DNA from: Planobispora longispora
GTDB lineage: Bacteria; Actinomycetota; Actinomycetes; Streptosporangiales; Streptosporangiaceae
Reading direction: 5' to 3'
NCBI RefSeq assembly: GCF_016863135.1
Contig: NZ_BOOH01000011.1
Coordinates: 107,141-158,283 of the forward strand
DNA length: 51,143 bases
The notes beneath the pieces are model-generated. The model did no database searches. It saw only the letters and a list, made by a program, of their open reading frames with translations, and was not told where the DNA came from. Position numbers and translations under genes: made by a program. This document shows, one piece after another, positions 18,864 to 26,412 of this stretch (position 1 is its first letter; each line of letters opens with the position of its first letter).

Positions 18864-19496
18864 TCACTGCCAGACGAGGACGTCGACCAGGAAACCCTCG
18901 TCCACCGTCCGGACGATTCTTATGTGAGCCAGGCGCTCCACGTTCGTGCGCATGCAGAAGGCCGTTCCCGGCGGCGGGGAGGCGAAGCCGTGCCCGGACT
19001 TCCAGGGGCTTTTCCGCAGGGCCTCCTCGCACTGGGCGGACGACGGCGGGTTCTGTCCCGTCCACGGGGCGGAGGCCAGGGCCGGGGCGACGGACACCCC
19101 GGCGTCCTCGTCGTATCGCAGGTCCTCCCAGCTGGGGTCCGGGGGGACGTGGTCGAGGTCGAGCCCGCTCCTGGTCAGGGTCCGCTCTCCCCGGTAGCGC
19201 ACGCCCTCGCCGGTCTCCGGCGACGCCGACGCCGGAGCGGTGGCCGGGGAGCGCGTGGCCTCTTCATCCGGGGCCGTGGACGCCGGGGCCGTGGAGGCGG
19301 GAGCCGTGGACGCCGACGGGGTGGTCCCGGCCGAGGCGGCGGTCCCGCTGCCTCTCGTCGCGTACAGCCCGATCAGGGCCGCGACGACCGTGGCGGCGGC
19401 GCCGATCAGGGCCGCGACGACGACCGGCCAGTTCTTCCCCTCCTTCGTGCCGCCGCTCCGCGCGGGCCCGCCCTGACTTCCCTCGTCACCTGTCAC
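18864..19496 (-). CDS. single-pass membrane protein with extracellular sensor-like domain
   Basis: The 210-residue protein has a short cytosolic N-terminus, one membrane segment (WPVVVAALIGAAATVVAALI, about residues 23-42), a disordered Ala/Ser/Thr/Pro linker with repeated APAST units (about 50-95) and a C-terminal domain with two cysteines (AQCEEALRK and TAFCMRT). Similar C-terminal domains occur as extracytoplasmic parts of actinomycete Ser/Thr kinases and stand-alone proteins of unknown role; this is my recollection of the pattern. It starts with GTG at 19496, with GGAGGG about 13 bases upstream. It is convergent with the GNAT gene and transcribed alone. Confidence 0.7.
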   Translation of the reverse strand: MTGDEGSQGGPARSGGTKEGKNWPVVVAALIGAAATVVAALIGLYATRGSGTAASAGTTPSASTAPASTAPASTAPDEEATRSPATAPASASPETGEGVRYRGERTLTRSGLDLDHVPPDPSWEDLRYDEDAGVSVAPALASAPWTGQNPPSSAQCEEALRKSPWKSGHGFASPPPGTAFCMRTNVERLAHIRIVRTVDEGFLVDVLVWQ

Positions 19497-20018
19497 GCTC
19501 GGACGTCCCTCCGGTGTCTTTCCGGGCCGCGCCGATGTTCCGGGCAGGATGCCGGCGGCGATTCACTCGCGAGAGGGAAACCCCGGCAGGGGGAACGGAC
19601 GCGTAAAGGTCCCGTGGATTCAGCGTCCATCGTAAAACCGGTCGCCCGCGATTGCGAGGTCCCGTGTCTCGAACGTTGCTTTCGCCATGGGTTTCTCGCG
19701 GTGAATCGTTGATGGCGAAGTTTTTGTGGGTTAGATGCTTTTGTCCAGATGTGAGTGGGCAACCGGCGGCGTCCAGCGGGAACGCGGTCAATTCACGCGG
19801 ACCGGAATCCAATGGCGGACGGTGGCCGGACGAACGCGTCACCGAGGTGTTGACCGCCGTCGAAGGCGACGGTTACATGAGGTTGTCGAGATCGATTGAC
19901 GATGCGGTTCTGCGGTGCGAAGCGGAGCTTCCAGGGAAGCGCCGGTCTGCGGCGCCCCGAGCGGTTCGGAAGCGGTTCGGAAGCGGGATATCCGGGTTCA
20001 CTCGAGAAAGGGCTGGAC
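19497..20018. promoter_or_regulatory. 522-bp region upstream of the peptide/YcaO operon
   Basis: This stretch has clearly lower GC than its flanks at 19610-19760. TTCGCCAT (19681-19688) pairs with ATGGCGAA (19712-19719), followed at once by GTTTTTG, so it looks like a terminator or attenuator on the plus strand. An 11-bp direct repeat CGGTTCGGAAG occurs twice at about 19963-19985, just ahead of the peptide gene. No gene is supported: an ORF starting at 19712 lacks a ribosome site and runs into the peptide gene. The operon promoter probably lies between 19620 and 19900. Confidence 0.45.
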
Positions 20019-20159
20019 ATGGGTAACAGCAACTCCAACGGATGTACGCTCGCGAAGCCGGGCGGAGGCTGTCTCGAAGACGATTTCTCGCTCTCCGCCA
20101 CTGAAAGGCAGCTGATGGACGCCGTCTTCGTGATCAAGTACGCGCCCGGCGTGCTGTAG
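20019..20159 (+). CDS. candidate RiPP precursor peptide, 46 aa
   Basis: The peptide begins MGNSNSNGCTLAKPGGGC and ends with VIKYAPGVL. It has Cys at 9 and 18, a hydrophilic Asn/Ser/Gly-rich start, the spacer KPGGG, an acidic stretch LEDDFSL and a helical region ATERQLMDAVFVIKY. GAAAGGGC lies eight bases before ATG 20019. The stop is two bases before the start of a YcaO gene, and an MFS exporter follows, so a post-translationally modified product is likely. If the modifying enzyme acts on Cys, Ser or Thr, the N-terminal half holds most candidates, which would place the core ahead of a C-terminal recognition helix. That order is speculative. No known precursor family is recognised. Confidence 0.65.
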   Translation: MGNSNSNGCTLAKPGGGCLEDDFSLSATERQLMDAVFVIKYAPGVL

Positions 20160-20161
20160 CG

Positions 20162-21412
20162 GTGGGGGCGCGCGCCCGGGCGGAGCGGAGCGCCGGCGTC
20201 GGCGAGGCCCTGGAGTCGATCGAGTCGTTCCTGACCGGTCTCGGGTTCTCCGCCGAGCTCGTCTCCGCGGGGTCTCCCGAGTTCCCGGTTCACCGTTGCG
20301 TGCTGCGAGATCCGCAGGGCCGGCCGGTCGCCGAGTCGCTCGGCAAGGGCGCCGGCGAGCAGAGCCGGGCGAGCGCTCTGTTCGAGGCGTGGCAGCACCT
20401 CCAGCACCAGCGGGGACAGGCCGCACTCGCTGCGGACCCGCGGCGGGTGCGGGTCCTGGCGGCTTCAACCGTGGTGGCCCAGCCGCAACTGCGCGGGGAG
20501 GGGATGCTGCACCGCCTCGCGGCGGACTATCCGGACGCCCGGCTGGCCTGCCTGCGCCTCGAACCGATGGCGCAGGGCGCCTCGGAGCTCTGGTATCCGG
20601 CCTTCGCCCGGTCACCGGTCTGCCGGGACCATCCGATCCCCGGTGACGACCTGGAGTACGAACCCTATCTGCGATACGCCTACGACAGCGGTACGGCGAC
20701 CGGGATGAGCGAACCGGAGGCGCTCCTGCACGGGCTGCTGGAGGCGGTGGAGCGGGACGCGCTCTCGCACGCCCTGCTGAACTGGTACGTCAATGACACG
20801 TACCGGCCGTCGGGAGTCGATCCCGCGGACCTTCCGGCGGACATATCCCGGCTCTACGAATACGCGACGGACCGCTTCGGCGGCCCGCCGCTGCTCATCG
20901 ACATGACATCGGATCTGGAAATCCCCGCCTACTGCGCGCTGCCGCCCCGCGCGCGCCATCCCGGCGTGCTGGGCTCCGGCGCCTCCCTGGACGCCGAATA
21001 CGCGCTGGAACGCGCGCTCACCGAAGTGGTCCAGTCGGAATTCAACATGTCACTCGGGGTGGATCGCACTCTCGGCAACCGTCTCGCCTACCTGCGGCGG
21101 TGGCCGTTGCTGGAACGGTGCGCCAGGGCCGACCCGGCCGGGCTGGCGGACCGCCTCTCCCGTGGGGGGCGACTGCCCGGACGGGCGGAGCGGACGGGGG
21201 AACCGGGCGTGCGGCGGCGGCTCGCCGCGGTCCTGGAGAGGCTGGAGCGGGCCGGTTTCACGGCGTACTCCTTCCGGTGGAATCCCAGCGGCCCCGGTTT
21301 CCCGGTGGTGACGGTGGTGGTCCCGGGCCTGGACACGTTCGCGATGGTGCACAACGCCGTACCGGTGCTGCCGACCGGGAGGGCCGCCCGGCTGCTCGCC
21401 GGAGCCCGGTGA
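20162..21412 (+). CDS. YcaO-domain ATP-dependent peptide-modifying enzyme
   Basis: This 416-residue stand-alone YcaO protein has the ATP-binding landmarks ESLGKGAGEQSRASALFEA (about 58-76), LLHGLLEAVERDALSH (about 188-203) and GSGASLDAEYALERALTEVVQSEF (about 271-294), with Glu at about 75, 194, 197 and 288. YcaO enzymes use ATP to activate peptide amides, forming azolines, thioamides or amidines. There is no fused or adjacent E1-like/Ocin-ThiF protein, TfuA or dehydrogenase, and the C-terminal PxPxP of azoline cyclodehydratases is absent. It starts with GTG at 20162, two bases after the precursor stop, with no ribosome site, so translation is probably coupled. Confidence 0.88.
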   Translation: MGARARAERSAGVGEALESIESFLTGLGFSAELVSAGSPEFPVHRCVLRDPQGRPVAESLGKGAGEQSRASALFEAWQHLQHQRGQAALAADPRRVRVLAASTVVAQPQLRGEGMLHRLAADYPDARLACLRLEPMAQGASELWYPAFARSPVCRDHPIPGDDLEYEPYLRYAYDSGTATGMSEPEALLHGLLEAVERDALSHALLNWYVNDTYRPSGVDPADLPADISRLYEYATDRFGGPPLLIDMTSDLEIPAYCALPPRARHPGVLGSGASLDAEYALERALTEVVQSEFNMSLGVDRTLGNRLAYLRRWPLLERCARADPAGLADRLSRGGRLPGRAERTGEPGVRRRLAAVLERLERAGFTAYSFRWNPSGPGFPVVTVVVPGLDTFAMVHNAVPVLPTGRAARLLAGAR

Positions 21413-21415
21413 AGA

Positions 21416-21439
21416 GGTGATGCGGTGATGCGGTGATGC
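21416..21439. repeat. 8-bp unit GGTGATGC, three tandem copies
   Basis: The copies at 21416-21423, 21424-21431 and 21432-21439 lie between the YcaO stop and the MFS coding region. They contain three overlapping possible starts and stops. The third copy supplies the ATG at 21436 chosen for the transporter. Copy-number change would alter spacing of the ribosome site (GAAGAGG at 21411). Confidence 0.8.
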
Positions 21440-22719
21440 TGACGGTCCTGCGCCGGCGGGACTTCCGCCTGGTGTACGCCGCGATGGCGACGAGCCTGCT
21501 GGGCGACGCGTCCCTGCTGCTGATCCCCGCCATCCTGGCCAAGAAGCTCACCGGGTCCGACGGGGCGGCGGGGCTGACCCTTCTCTTCTTCACTCTGCCG
21601 CTGTGCGTCTCCCCGCTGTTCGGCTGGGTGATCGACCGCTTCGACCGCCGGAGGTTCCTCGTCGGGGCGTGCCTGGCGTCGGCGGCGGGGATCATGCCGC
21701 TGGCCGCGGTGTCCGGTCCCGACACGGTCTGGCTGGCCTATCTGGCCTCGGCGGCGATGGGATGCTCCTACACCGCCGTCTTCGGAGCGCTCAACGGCCT
21801 GCTGAAGAGCATGTTGCCGGAGCGGTTGCTCGTCGACGCCAACAGCGTCCTGCAGGTCACCCGTCAGGGGCTCCGCCTGGTCGGCCCCCTGCTCGGGGTC
21901 GCCGTCTACACCGGGTTCGGCCTGTGGGCGGCGGTTCTGCTGGACGCGGCCACCTTCGTGGCCGCGGCCCTGGCCTTCGCCGCGCTTCCTCCCGGGCCGC
22001 CCGCCGCGCTTCCTCCCGGGCCGCCCGCCGCGCCTCCCCGGCACGGGCCCGCTGCGCCTCCCCGGGACGGGCCTGCCGGGCCCCCGCGGCCGGAGCCCGC
22101 CGGGCGGCCGGAGCGGTCCCGCCTGCGGGCCGAGCTCCTGGCCGGAGCCCGGCACATCGCCGGTGAGCCGGGAATCAGGCGGGCGGTCGGCTCCTTCTGC
22201 CTGATGTCCGCGGCGGCGGGGGCGACCGAGTCGCTCATCTTCGCCGTCATCCAGGCCGCCGGCCGTCCTCCCGAGTTCACCGCCTTCACCTCGACCGCGA
22301 TGGGGATCGGCGCGGTCGCCGGCGGGACGCTCGCGGCCCCGGCCGTCCGGCGCTGGGGCGAGCTGCCGGTGATCGGCGCGGGGATCGGGCTGCACGGCCT
22401 GGCGGTCGCCCTGTGGCTGCTCTCCGCCGACGTGACGCTGGCGGCGGCGATGCTCGTCTCGGGCGGCGGCCTGACGGCGGCGGGGATCGCGGTGCGGACC
22501 CTGAAGCAGCGCCGCAGCCCCGGCCACGTCCTCGGCCGGGTGTCCACCGCCTTCGACGCGCTGACCGGCGCCCTCCAGCTCGCCTCGATCGCGGCCGGCG
22601 CGGTTCTGGTGACGGTCGTCGACCACCGGATCCTGCTCGTGGCCGTGGCCGCGGTCATCTGCTGGGCCGGGGCGCGCTGCTTCGGCGTCGCCCAGGCGGT
22701 CAGTCCCAGGGCGGGGTGA
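21436..22719 (+). CDS. MFS transporter, likely peptide product exporter
   Basis: This 427-residue major facilitator protein has about eleven to twelve membrane segments and the MFS loop motif GWVIDRFDRRRFL between segments 2 and 3. The central cytosolic loop (about residues 180-220) is an unusual Pro/Gly/Ala-rich run with imperfect repeats of PPGPPAA. The GTG at 21433 precedes the ATG at 21436 in frame. Position after the peptide and YcaO genes suggests export of, or immunity to, the modified peptide. The gene overlaps the 3' end of the convergent asparagine-synthase-like gene by 20 bases. Confidence 0.88.
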   Translation: MLTVLRRRDFRLVYAAMATSLLGDASLLLIPAILAKKLTGSDGAAGLTLLFFTLPLCVSPLFGWVIDRFDRRRFLVGACLASAAGIMPLAAVSGPDTVWLAYLASAAMGCSYTAVFGALNGLLKSMLPERLLVDANSVLQVTRQGLRLVGPLLGVAVYTGFGLWAAVLLDAATFVAAALAFAALPPGPPAALPPGPPAAPPRHGPAAPPRDGPAGPPRPEPAGRPERSRLRAELLAGARHIAGEPGIRRAVGSFCLMSAAAGATESLIFAVIQAAGRPPEFTAFTSTAMGIGAVAGGTLAAPAVRRWGELPVIGAGIGLHGLAVALWLLSADVTLAAAMLVSGGGLTAAGIAVRTLKQRRSPGHVLGRVSTAFDALTGALQLASIAAGAVLVTVVDHRILLVAVAAVICWAGARCFGVAQAVSPRAG

Positions 22720-24415
22720 GGTCCGGCAGGCGGTCGGCGTAGTCGCCCAGCCAGGCGCCGAACAGAACCAGGCTCCGCACCCAGAACCGGTCGTTCCAGC
22801 CGTTGAAGCGGGCCAGCGCGTCCGGTCCCTCGGCGACCACCGCGTGCAGCTGCTCCGACAGCAGCGACGGCACCGTCTCCGCGACCCGGGTCAGCATCGC
22901 GTGCCCGTAGGCGCGGGCGGGCGCGGCGGCCGAGCGGAGCGGGACCCGCTGGAGCGGCTGCTTGACCACGTTGGTCGAGGGGAGCGCCGCCACGCGCGGG
23001 TTGGCCGTGTGCAGGACCTCGCGGTAGAACTTCCCGCCGTCCTTGCGGGCCACCCCCACCGAGAGCGCGGCGTCGAAGAAGTCGGGGTGCATGAACGGGG
23101 CCGCGAACGACACCTCGGGACCGACCAGGTTGACCGCGGATCGGGCGATGCCCCGGGCGGTGCGGGTGTGCAGGACCGACAGCGGCAGCTCGGCCCGGTG
23201 ACCGTTGAGCATGGAGGTCGCCTGGGCGAAGGCCGCACGCACCGACGAAGTGATCCACTCTTCCGCCCGCTCCGACAGGAACGGGGCCGACGGGGCGCCC
23301 AGGGCGAGCGAGCCGAGCAGCGCGGCCTTCCGCTCGGCCTGCGTGGAGGCGGTCAGGGCGGCCCCGCTGACCATGAAGTTCTTCAGCAGCGGCCCGCCGG
23401 CCAGGCCGTCCACCAGGGTCCGCCCGGCCTGGTGCACCTCGCGGGCGAACGGGGCGTACCAGGCGTGGTGCGGGGTCAGGAACTCCAGGCGGCGGGCGAC
23501 GGCCAGGGCGTCGGCGGGATAGGCGGCCGGGTCCTGGCCGATCACACGGTGCCGCACCCCGAGCTCGCGGGTGATCGCCTCGGCGAAGGCGATGTCGGTG
23601 TCGGTGCCGTCGTCCGGGCTGGTCGTCCACGACTCGACGTCCGCGCCCCGGGCCACGGCCACCGAGCACAGCAGCCGCGAGTCGTAGCCGCCGCTGACCG
23701 GCACCAGCAGCGGGCGCCCGTCGAGCTCCTTGTAGGCCTCGTGCAGGATCTCCAGGATCTCCCCGGCGCTCCGCCCGGCCTCGATCGGCTCCTCACGCAG
23801 CCAGCGCGGGAGCCGCCGGTCGGTCGAGAGCCGCTCCGCCCGCTTGTCCCAGACCAGCGCGCTCGCCCCGGCCAGCCGTCTGACCTGCGTGTACGGCGTG
23901 TCGTCACGGAGCGGGAAAGTGAGCTGGACGATCGAGGCCCAGGCGTCCCAGTTGATCTCGTACGGCTCGCGCGCGAGGGAGAGCAGCGGCTCCAGCAGCG
24001 AGGAGAAATAGACCGCGTCGTCCCGGACCAGGTAGTAGACGTCCACCAGGCCGAGCCCCCCGGTGTGGAGCGTGATCCGGTCGCCGTCGTCGATCAGGCC
24101 CGGCGTCTCGTAGGTCTCCGCCACCGTGATCCACGGCGTCCGGGCGTCCATCCCGGCCGGCCGGCGCTCCCCCCAGGAGAACGCCCACATCCCGGTGTCC
24201 CGGGCGGCGTTCCCGACGAGGTCCGCGCCGGGACCCCGGCCCGGGCCCTTGGCGTACGGCGGCAGCGGCGACGAGCTGAACAGCGCCGCGCCCGGAGCCC
24301 GCAGCGCGGGCCGCACCCGGGGACCGGCCTCGCACAGCACCGCCAGGACGGCCTCGTCGAGCCGGCCGATGCCGCCGCAGACGTACGGCCTCACATTGAA
24401 CGTCGGCCACTGCAC
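22700..24415 (-). CDS. asparagine-synthase-like protein without glutaminase cysteine
   Basis: The 571-residue protein carries the PP-loop ATP pyrophosphatase motif VPVSGGYDSRLLCSVA, so it should activate a carboxylate with ATP. The N-terminal part (MQWPTFNVRPY) does not have the Cys2 nucleophile of class II amidotransferases, but TLHTGGLGLVDVYYLV looks like a degenerate Ntn-fold remnant. Such proteins occur in surface-polysaccharide and natural-product clusters, where they may amidate or ligate non-asparagine substrates. It starts with GTG at 24415 with GGAGGAG upstream. It is divergent from the coiled-coil glycosyltransferase-like gene at 24488, which suggests a shared pathway. The substrate is unknown. 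Confidence 0.8.
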   Translation of the reverse strand: MQWPTFNVRPYVCGGIGRLDEAVLAVLCEAGPRVRPALRAPGAALFSSSPLPPYAKGPGRGPGADLVGNAARDTGMWAFSWGERRPAGMDARTPWITVAETYETPGLIDDGDRITLHTGGLGLVDVYYLVRDDAVYFSSLLEPLLSLAREPYEINWDAWASIVQLTFPLRDDTPYTQVRRLAGASALVWDKRAERLSTDRRLPRWLREEPIEAGRSAGEILEILHEAYKELDGRPLLVPVSGGYDSRLLCSVAVARGADVESWTTSPDDGTDTDIAFAEAITRELGVRHRVIGQDPAAYPADALAVARRLEFLTPHHAWYAPFAREVHQAGRTLVDGLAGGPLLKNFMVSGAALTASTQAERKAALLGSLALGAPSAPFLSERAEEWITSSVRAAFAQATSMLNGHRAELPLSVLHTRTARGIARSAVNLVGPEVSFAAPFMHPDFFDAALSVGVARKDGGKFYREVLHTANPRVAALPSTNVVKQPLQRVPLRSAAAPARAYGHAMLTRVAETVPSLLSEQLHAVVAEGPDALARFNGWNDRFWVRSLVLFGAWLGDYADRLPDLTPPWD

Positions 24416-24444
24416 CGTGCTGACTCCTCCGTGTCGCGATTGCC

Positions 24445-24460
24445 CAAAGGGTATCCTTTG
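24445..24460. promoter_or_regulatory. perfect palindrome in divergent promoter
   Basis: CAAAGG-GTAT-CCTTTG is a perfect 6-4-6 inverted repeat in the 72-base gap between the asparagine-synthase-like gene (-) and the glycosyltransferase-like gene (+). It is AT-richer than its surroundings and well placed as an operator controlling both directions. Confidence 0.5.
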
Positions 24461-24487
24461 CGCGGCTCAGGACAATCGGAGGACGAC

Positions 24488-26401
24488 GTGGCGGGCGAGC
24501 AACTCGAGAGCACGCGGCAGGCGCTGCGGGAGGCCATGGCCCAGGCGGAGCGGGCCGCCGAACTGGCCAGGCTGCTCGACGCGGCACAGGCGAGGGCCGC
24601 CGAGGCCGAGCGCGGCGCCGAGGAGGCGCGCGTCCTCCAGGAGCGGCTCAAGGAGGCCGAGAGCCGGCTGGAGGCGGCCGAGGCGGTCGAGGGCAAGCTC
24701 CGCCAGGACCTGGCCGAGCAGCGTTACCAGGCCGAGGTCGCCCGGTGGAAGCTCTCGTCGGTGCAGATGGCGCGCTGGTCCCGGATCGGTGACGCGATCA
24801 AGACGGGCAAGAGCAACCCGGTCCGGCTGGCGCGCGGCCTGCGCGGCGCCGCCAAGCCCGCCAAGCGTCCGGCCGCGCCCAGGCGCCAGCCCGTCCCGGA
24901 GCCGAAGAGCGAGGCCAGGCAGGCGCCCGGGGCGGCCTTCCAGGCCACCGCGACCACCCGGACGATCGGCGGGAAGTCCGTCAAGCTCAAGCCCTTCCGC
25001 GTGCCCACCGGCCCGAACACCCGCCCGCACCTGACCGCGGCGGTCGTCGCCGAGCCGCACGCCGAGGCGCTGCTGCGCTACGAGTGGCGGCAGACCACGG
25101 GGTTCACTCCGAGGGACTTCGACCGCGTGCTCGCGGCCGAGGTGCCGCACCTGCTGCTGGTCGAGTCGGTCACCGGCGGGCCGTGGGCCGAGGAGCTGCG
25201 AGGACGCGGCGAGGGCCTGCGCCCCCTGCTGGCCTGGTGCGCCGAGCGGGGCATCCGCACCGTCTTCTGGCACACCCGCGGCGAGGTCGCGGACTTCGCC
25301 CCGGCCGCCGCGCTGTTCGAGCACATCGTCACCGCGCTGCCCGCGACGGTCGGCGCGTGGGGCGCCGCGCTGGCGTCCGCGGGGACCGACCCGGGGGCGG
25401 GCCGCCGCGAGCCGTCCCTGGGGCTGCTGCCCCTCGCGATCCAGCCGCGCGTGCACAACCCCCTGCCGCTGTCCGGGGACCGGTTCGACCGGGTGCTCAC
25501 CCTGGAGGAGCTGCTCCCGGGGCACCTGTCGTATCCGGACGTCCTCACCTCCTACCGCTGGCCCAGGGCCGTGGACTGCCCGCCCGGGACCGAGCCCTGG
25601 CGGATGGCGGAGCTGGCCGCCTGCGGCACCCCGATCGGGGCCGAGCCCGACGAGCGCCGGGCCCATGCGGCCCTCCGGCAGGCGTACGCCTCCGGCACGA
25701 TGACGCAGAAGGTCGACGAGCTGCTGGACGCGGTCGGCCTGCCCAGCGCCCGCGCGACGCTGGACATCTCGGTGATCATGATCGACCGGGGCGATCTCGA
25801 CCACACGCTGGCCCAGGTCGCGCCGCAGAAGGGCGTCGTGCAGCTGGTGCTGCTGTCGGACGCTCCCGACGCCGGGGACAGGGCGCGCGCCGCGATGCCC
25901 GACCGGGTGGACGTCGTGGTCCGCCGCACCGACCCGGAGCTCTCCCTGGGCAGCGCGCTCAACCGGGCGCTGGACCTGTGCGAGGGCGACCTGGTGGCGG
26001 TCATGGACGCCAGGGACGCCTACGGCGAGCACTACCTGACCGACCTGGCCCGGCCGTTCCTGTTCAGCATCGCCGACATCGTGGGCAAGGCCGCCTACTA
26101 CGCGCATCTGCGGGACGTCTCCGCGACCGTGCTGCGCCACCCCTCCGCCGAGTACTCCTACGTCCCCGACGTGGCCGGAGCCACCCTCCTGGCCCGCAGG
26201 ACCGTGCTGCGCTCGATCGGCTTCGCCGACGTCTCCGAGGGCTGGGACGAGGTGCTGATGCGGCAGTGCCGGGCCGACGGGATCAAGGTCTTCTCGGCCG
26301 ACCGGTACGGATACGTCAGCCGCCGCGACCACGACGGCGCGCTGCTCGGCTCGTCCCAGCTCGTCGAGTACGGCCCGGCCGAGCCGCACGCCTTCGTCTA
26401 G
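24488..26401 (+). CDS. coiled-coil protein with glycosyltransferase-like domains
   Basis: The 637-residue protein has an N-terminal coiled coil (about 1-110, heptads rich in Ala, Glu and Arg), a basic linker, a GT-B or CgeB-like region (about 175-400: LLVESVTGGPW, TVFWHTRGEV) and a C-terminal GT2-like domain (about 425-637). The last domain aligns with the glycosyltransferases at 43604 and 48079: MDARDAYGEHYLTDLARPF here corresponds to their MDDDDWYGPDFLSDLLL. The metal-binding aspartates are thus partly lost, and it may be inactive or use other residues. I chose GTG 24488 because GGAGGA lies six bases upstream; the frame further left is a shadow of the opposite gene. Confidence 0.75.
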   Translation: MAGEQLESTRQALREAMAQAERAAELARLLDAAQARAAEAERGAEEARVLQERLKEAESRLEAAEAVEGKLRQDLAEQRYQAEVARWKLSSVQMARWSRIGDAIKTGKSNPVRLARGLRGAAKPAKRPAAPRRQPVPEPKSEARQAPGAAFQATATTRTIGGKSVKLKPFRVPTGPNTRPHLTAAVVAEPHAEALLRYEWRQTTGFTPRDFDRVLAAEVPHLLLVESVTGGPWAEELRGRGEGLRPLLAWCAERGIRTVFWHTRGEVADFAPAAALFEHIVTALPATVGAWGAALASAGTDPGAGRREPSLGLLPLAIQPRVHNPLPLSGDRFDRVLTLEELLPGHLSYPDVLTSYRWPRAVDCPPGTEPWRMAELAACGTPIGAEPDERRAHAALRQAYASGTMTQKVDELLDAVGLPSARATLDISVIMIDRGDLDHTLAQVAPQKGVVQLVLLSDAPDAGDRARAAMPDRVDVVVRRTDPELSLGSALNRALDLCEGDLVAVMDARDAYGEHYLTDLARPFLFSIADIVGKAAYYAHLRDVSATVLRHPSAEYSYVPDVAGATLLARRTVLRSIGFADVSEGWDEVLMRQCRADGIKVFSADRYGYVSRRDHDGALLGSSQLVEYGPAEPHAFV

Positions 26402-26412
26402 GGCCGTGCCCT

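Noticed and set aside
19712-20026. ORF beginning MAKFLWVRCFCPDVS upstream of the YcaO operon as a second precursor
   Set aside because: It has no ribosome site, its ATG forms part of a hairpin arm, and it runs out of frame into the supported peptide gene.
22700-24415. Asparagine-synthase-like gene near a short peptide gene, suggesting a lasso-peptide cyclase
   Set aside because: No transglutaminase-like lasso protease or RRE protein is nearby, the precursor lacks a lasso leader pattern, and the gene is convergent to the peptide operon.
22844-24487. Upstream extension of the coiled-coil glycosyltransferase-like protein
   Set aside because: This part is antisense to the asparagine-synthase-like gene and shows only low-complexity Arg/Gly/Pro composition.
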